Made by a program: the position numbers and the translations under genes
Notes under the pieces: model-generated
What the model was told of the DNA's origin: nothing
Seen by the model: the letters and a program-made list of their open reading frames with translations, nothing else
Databases searched by the model: none
Source: Shewanella hanedai
GTDB lineage: Bacteria; Pseudomonadota; Gammaproteobacteria; Enterobacterales; Shewanellaceae
Direction: 5' to 3'
NCBI RefSeq assembly: GCF_007197645.1
Contig: NZ_VKGK01000017.1
Location: 54,069 to 118,068 of the forward strand
DNA: 64,000 nucleotides
Shown here: piece after piece, positions 60,829 through 64,000 of the stretch
How the letters are laid out: each line of letters starts with the position of its first letter
Numbering within the stretch: the stretch's first letter is position 1

Positions 60829-63107
60829 TGAGTACACCATTTCCCTCGGCGCTTAATTCGTCAGCCGAACAGTCCGGCAACAAGCCTAATGCTGAAGAGG
60901 TGATTGATCTACGTCAGTATATTAAGGTCATTAATAAATACAAATGGCGTATTGTTCTATTAGCGTTCACGGTTGCTGCACTTGCTGCCGTGGTCGCGTT
61001 AAATATTACCCCACAATACCGCGCTACGGCGACTTTGCTGATTGAGGCTGACCAAGCTAAAGCGGTTTCGTTTGAAGAGATTTACGGCCTTGATTCAAAC
61101 CGTAAAGAGTATTATCTCACGCAATTTGAAATTTTAAAGTCACGCAATATTGCTCAGGCTGTAGTGCAAAAGCTTAATCTGAAAAATCATCAAGATTTTC
61201 TCTCTGAACCCTCTTTTGTTGATGATATTAAAGCGTTAAAAGATTCAATTCCGTTTATCCCTAAAAAAGAAGTTGTTCAACTTTCGGCCGATGAACAGGC
61301 GGCTTTTGAACTACAAGAGCTCGTTAATGCTTTTTCTGAGCGTTTGACGATTAGCCCTGTGCGTAAAACTCAGCTAGTTAACATTACTTATGAAAGTAGT
61401 GACCCGAAAATGGCTGCATTAGTCGCCAATACCGTGGGTGAGGTTTACATTGAACAGAACATGAACGCTAAAATGGGGCTGACCCAGAAAGCGGCTGGCT
61501 GGTTAACGACTAGATTGTCTGATCTGCGTGTTCGTTTAGATGCGTCAGAAGGCAAATTACAAGCGTATCGTGAGCGTGAAAACCTCGTTGACGTCGAAGG
61601 CGTGCTAGGGCTTGTTTCACAAGAGTTAGAGCAAACCTCTGGGCAGTTAGTTGTTACTCGAAATGAGATGAACAAGCTACAAAGCATTGTGCGAGTGATT
61701 GATGAATATGGCCGTGATGACATAGACCGTCTTGAGTCTATCACTGAGATCACTTCACACCCTGTTATCCAAAATGTGAAGCAAACCTTGATTGCTGTTG
61801 AGCAGAAGGTGTCTGAACTTGGCCAGGAGTATGGGCCGAAACACCCCATGATGATCGCGGCAAATGCTGAGCTCGCGACCGTAAAGCAAAATCTTACCGA
61901 GCAGGTTAAGCGTTTGGTGACTGGTGTTGAGAAAGAACTTAACTCTAGTAAGCGTAACGTAACGGCGCTTGAAGCTGAATTAGTGCGTATTAGGGCTCAA
62001 TATCAACAATTAACAGCGAAAGAGTTTGAGTACCGCAAGCTGTCTCGCGAAGTTGATACTAACCGTAAAATCTATGACACCTTTTTCTCGCGCTCTAAAG
62101 AAACGGAAGTCACCAGTGATTTTAATGCAGCAGTTGCCCGTTTTACCGACCGTGCATTTACCCCTAACATTCCCGCTAAACCTAATAAACCGCTGATTGT
62201 CATGTTGGCGTTTGTGGCTGCGATTGGCCTTGGCATTGTGATGGCCTTTTTGGTTGAGGCGCTTAACGATACCTTTAAGTCGGCGATGGATATTGAGAAT
62301 AAACTCTCAATGCGGATGCTGGGCTTACTGCCTTTGGTATCACTTGCCAAGAATAGCCTGTTTGATGTCCATCACTTTTATCAAGAGCAAGGGCGAAGTT
62401 TTGCAGAATCGGTGCGGACTTTGCGTACCAGCTTTGTGTTAACCCAGCTTGATAAGCAAGCTCAAGTGCTTGCCGTGACTTCATCGGTGCCTGGTGAAGG
62501 TAAGTCAACGGTTGCGACAAACCTTGCTTTTGCCTTAGGTCAGCTTGATAAGACCATTTTGGTTGACGCTGATATGCGTAAACCGAGTATTGGTAAGCGT
62601 TTTGGTATTGAGCCTTATCATCCTGGTTTATCAAACTTTATTGCTGGTACTGCCACGCTTGAAGAGTGTATTTATCATGACGAGACTTCAGGTATTAGCG
62701 TAATGCCTTGTGGCTTCTTACCGCCTAACCCTCTTGAATTGTTAGCATCTGCAAGATTTAACCAAGTACTTGAGCAATTAAAAGCCAATTTTGATCGTGT
62801 ATTGTTTGATACTGCGCCATTACAGGCGGTCAGCGATTCATTGGTGATTGCCCGTCAGGTTGATACCGTCATTTATGTGGTTAAGAGTGACGATACCCGC
62901 ATTGGCGTGGTTAAAGCTTGTTTAGGCAGATTGGTCGCTTCTAATGCGCGTATCGGTGGTGTAGTACTGAATCAGGTTGATACCAAGAAAATGGATAAAC
63001 ATGATTATTATCATGGTTATTACAGTGAATATTCTTATGGTGATGTGCAAGAAGCTAGCAGCAAAGAGATCACTAGTAGCAACGTTAAGCCATTAAAAAG
63101 CGCATGA
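60828..63107 (+). CDS. wzc: Wzc-type polysaccharide co-polymerase / tyrosine autokinase
   Basis: This 759-residue inner-membrane protein controls chain length and export. It has an N-terminal Wzz domain between membrane helices at about 41-60 and 463-485, a coiled-coil periplasmic region, and a C-terminal BY-kinase domain. The Walker A loop SVPGEGKSTVATNLA lies near residue 552, Walker A' is VDADMRKPS, and Walker B is VLFDTAPL. The tail has a tyrosine cluster near residues 725-740 (DYYHGYYSEYSYGD), the usual autophosphorylation site. Its stop overlaps the phosphatase start. Cycling of tyrosine phosphorylation with the next gene product is expected. Confidence 0.95.
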   Translation: MSTPFPSALNSSAEQSGNKPNAEEVIDLRQYIKVINKYKWRIVLLAFTVAALAAVVALNITPQYRATATLLIEADQAKAVSFEEIYGLDSNRKEYYLTQFEILKSRNIAQAVVQKLNLKNHQDFLSEPSFVDDIKALKDSIPFIPKKEVVQLSADEQAAFELQELVNAFSERLTISPVRKTQLVNITYESSDPKMAALVANTVGEVYIEQNMNAKMGLTQKAAGWLTTRLSDLRVRLDASEGKLQAYRERENLVDVEGVLGLVSQELEQTSGQLVVTRNEMNKLQSIVRVIDEYGRDDIDRLESITEITSHPVIQNVKQTLIAVEQKVSELGQEYGPKHPMMIAANAELATVKQNLTEQVKRLVTGVEKELNSSKRNVTALEAELVRIRAQYQQLTAKEFEYRKLSREVDTNRKIYDTFFSRSKETEVTSDFNAAVARFTDRAFTPNIPAKPNKPLIVMLAFVAAIGLGIVMAFLVEALNDTFKSAMDIENKLSMRMLGLLPLVSLAKNSLFDVHHFYQEQGRSFAESVRTLRTSFVLTQLDKQAQVLAVTSSVPGEGKSTVATNLAFALGQLDKTILVDADMRKPSIGKRFGIEPYHPGLSNFIAGTATLEECIYHDETSGISVMPCGFLPPNPLELLASARFNQVLEQLKANFDRVLFDTAPLQAVSDSLVIARQVDTVIYVVKSDDTRIGVVKACLGRLVASNARIGGVVLNQVDTKKMDKHDYYHGYYSEYSYGDVQEASSKEITSSNVKPLKSA

Positions 63108-63829
63108 TTGATATTCATGCTCATGTGCTGCCGGGTATAGATGATGGCGCCAAAGATATGGATGAGGCTTTAACCTTGTTAGATCTTGCGGCGCAAGATG
63201 GCGTAACCCGTATGGTGGTTACGCCTCACTTGCACTTAGGACGCTTTGATAATTTTAAAGGCAATATTTCCCCTGTCTTTGAAGAGTTAAAACGATGTGC
63301 TCAACTGGCGTGTATCGATATTGAATTAGCTTACAGTGCTGAGGTGCGCTTGGATTCGGATATTATTGCTTTGCTCGCAAAGAACGAACTGCCTTTATAC
63401 GGTGAGTATGAAGGTAAGCAGTTTATGTTACTTGAACTTCCTCACAGTCACATTCCGCCGGGGTGTGACATGCTGGTTAAGTATTTAAAGAGCGTCAATA
63501 TTACCCCTGTCATTGCCCATCCTGAGCGTAACCGCGATCTATTGCGTGATCCTAAAAAGATTAACCCTCTGGTACGACTTGGTTGTTGGTTTCAGCTGAC
63601 TGCGTCGTCTATCGAGGGGAAGTTTGGTGCTGATTGCCAAGCGCTTGCTTTACATTATTTGGAACGAGACATTATTCAAATAGTGGCTAGCGATACACAT
63701 AGCGTGAAGCGCAGACCACCGCAATTGAGTCATGCTAAAGCGATTGTTGCTAAGGAATTTGGTGATGCGAGAGCAAAAGCCTTGTTTATTGATAACCCAT
63801 ATAATATTACCGCCACGCTTTTCAGTTAA
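63104..63829 (+). CDS. PHP-type tyrosine-protein phosphatase (CpsB/YwqE family)
   Basis: This 241-residue metal-dependent phosphatase has the PHP-domain motifs MIDIHAHVLPGIDDGAKD, VTPHLHLG, VIAHPERN and SDTHSV. It belongs to the CpsB/CapC/YwqE type that dephosphorylates the tyrosine tail of Wzc-like kinases. It replaces the low-molecular-weight Wzb of E. coli. Its start overlaps the wzc stop by 4 bases, so the pair is translationally coupled. It is the last complete gene in the window; whether the locus continues to the right is not visible. Confidence 0.9.
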   Translation: MIDIHAHVLPGIDDGAKDMDEALTLLDLAAQDGVTRMVVTPHLHLGRFDNFKGNISPVFEELKRCAQLACIDIELAYSAEVRLDSDIIALLAKNELPLYGEYEGKQFMLLELPHSHIPPGCDMLVKYLKSVNITPVIAHPERNRDLLRDPKKINPLVRLGCWFQLTASSIEGKFGADCQALALHYLERDIIQIVASDTHSVKRRPPQLSHAKAIVAKEFGDARAKALFIDNPYNITATLFS

Positions 63830-63845
63830 AGAACGCTTCGCTCAC

Positions 63846-63880
63846 GGATGACGGATGACGGATGACGGATCAAGGACGAG
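63846..63880. repeat. Tandem 7-bp repeats after the phosphatase gene
   Basis: GGATGAC is repeated three times in tandem, followed by GGATCAA and GGACGAG. The 7-bp unit length matches the other heptad runs of this locus, although the sequence differs. Confidence 0.65.
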
Positions 63881-63883
63881 AAA

Positions 63884-63955
63884 AGCTGGATCCTGAAACG
63901 AGTTCAGGATGACGGGGTTTATTCGCTCGTCATCCCGGCGAAGGCCGGGATCCAG
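63884..63955. repeat. Dispersed repeat with 'CGTCATCCCGGCGAAGGCC'-type sequence
   Basis: An inverted pair, AGCTGGATCCTGAAACG with TTCAGGATGACGGGG, is followed by the word CGTCATCCCGGCGAAGGCC and GGGATCCAG (63928-63955). The latter is a repeat seen in many proteobacterial genomes. From 63978 to 64000 the window ends in TTTCTCCGTGGTCT, which looks like the start of another CACGGAG-type element. No gene is visible here. Confidence 0.6.
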
Positions 63956-64000
63956 CTCTTTAGAACGTACTCTGGTTGATCTTGCCTTTCTCCGTGGTCT

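Noticed and set aside
61445..61849. A 134-codon minus-strand frame inside wzc
   Set aside because: It is fully contained in the strongly supported wzc coding sequence, with no ribosome-binding site or recognisable protein features.
63846..63955. A CRISPR-like array at the right end (GGATGAC repeats followed by longer repeats)
   Set aside because: The units are 7 bp with no spacers, and the longer words are a dispersed repeat. No cas gene is present.

Overview
The window looks like a chromosomal segment of a marine gammaproteobacterium, most probably Shewanella. This rests on gene content (CheV, a CcpA-type di-haem peroxidase, DUF2750 and DUF3389-like proteins, a MelA-like HppD, tandem 5'-nucleotidase lipoproteins) and on the short transposon-like repeats. 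No tRNA, rRNA, CRISPR array or complete insertion sequence was seen. The genus call is inference from family resemblance, not from a search.

Positions 1-32700 are ordinary chromosome with many single-gene units: an M3 peptidase cut by the window edge, an M20 peptidase pseudogene, ggt, a COG3146 acyltransferase-like protein, a LysE exporter, hppD with a divergent LysR regulator, ccpA, a MocR regulator, a D-cysteine desulfhydrase-like PLP enzyme, cheV, a lytic transglycosylase, an FKBP isomerase, a carboxylesterase, two tandem UshA-like lipoproteins, ibpA, ilvIH and a Bcr/CflA transporter. Four MITE-like elements of two families (A: 2743-3006 and 22403-22715; B: 4996-5258 and 28091-28350) sit between genes. 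Both A copies lie exactly at a TAA stop codon, and one B copy separates ibpA from a sigma-32-like promoter.

Positions 32766-37554 (minus strand) hold an O-antigen-ligase-like membrane protein and a LapG-LapD pair: a periplasmic cysteine protease and a degenerate GGDEF/EAL receptor. Just downstream of lapD is a small secreted Ala/Gly-rich repeat protein that contains a TAAG tetrapeptide, the type of site LapG proteases cut. A strong bidirectional terminator separates this unit from the ligase gene.

Positions 37915-63829 (plus strand) form a large Wzx/Wzy-type exopolysaccharide or capsule locus. It contains galU; two copies of an ops/RfaH-like element; cysD-cysN; a PAPS-type sulfotransferase; a fused CDP-ribitol synthase; a LicD/FKRP-like transferase; Wzy; two GT4 glycosyltransferases; manC-manB; Wzx; an SLC13 anion permease; cysC; a DHH phosphoesterase; two gene remnants; a WcaJ-type initiating transferase; an outer-membrane barrel; a short Wza-like protein; a Wzc tyrosine kinase; and a PHP-type phosphatase. 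Read together, it encodes its own sulfate uptake, APS/PAPS synthesis, sulfate transfer and probably PAP removal, plus GDP-mannose and CDP-ribitol supply. The predicted product is a sulfated, ribitol-phosphate-bearing, mannose-containing polymer. The block 42172-48838 is visibly AT-rich and looks like the exchangeable structure-specific cassette. Runs of degenerate 7-bp repeats sit just ahead of several genes in the locus, and inverted repeats built on CACGGAG-type words flank cysD.
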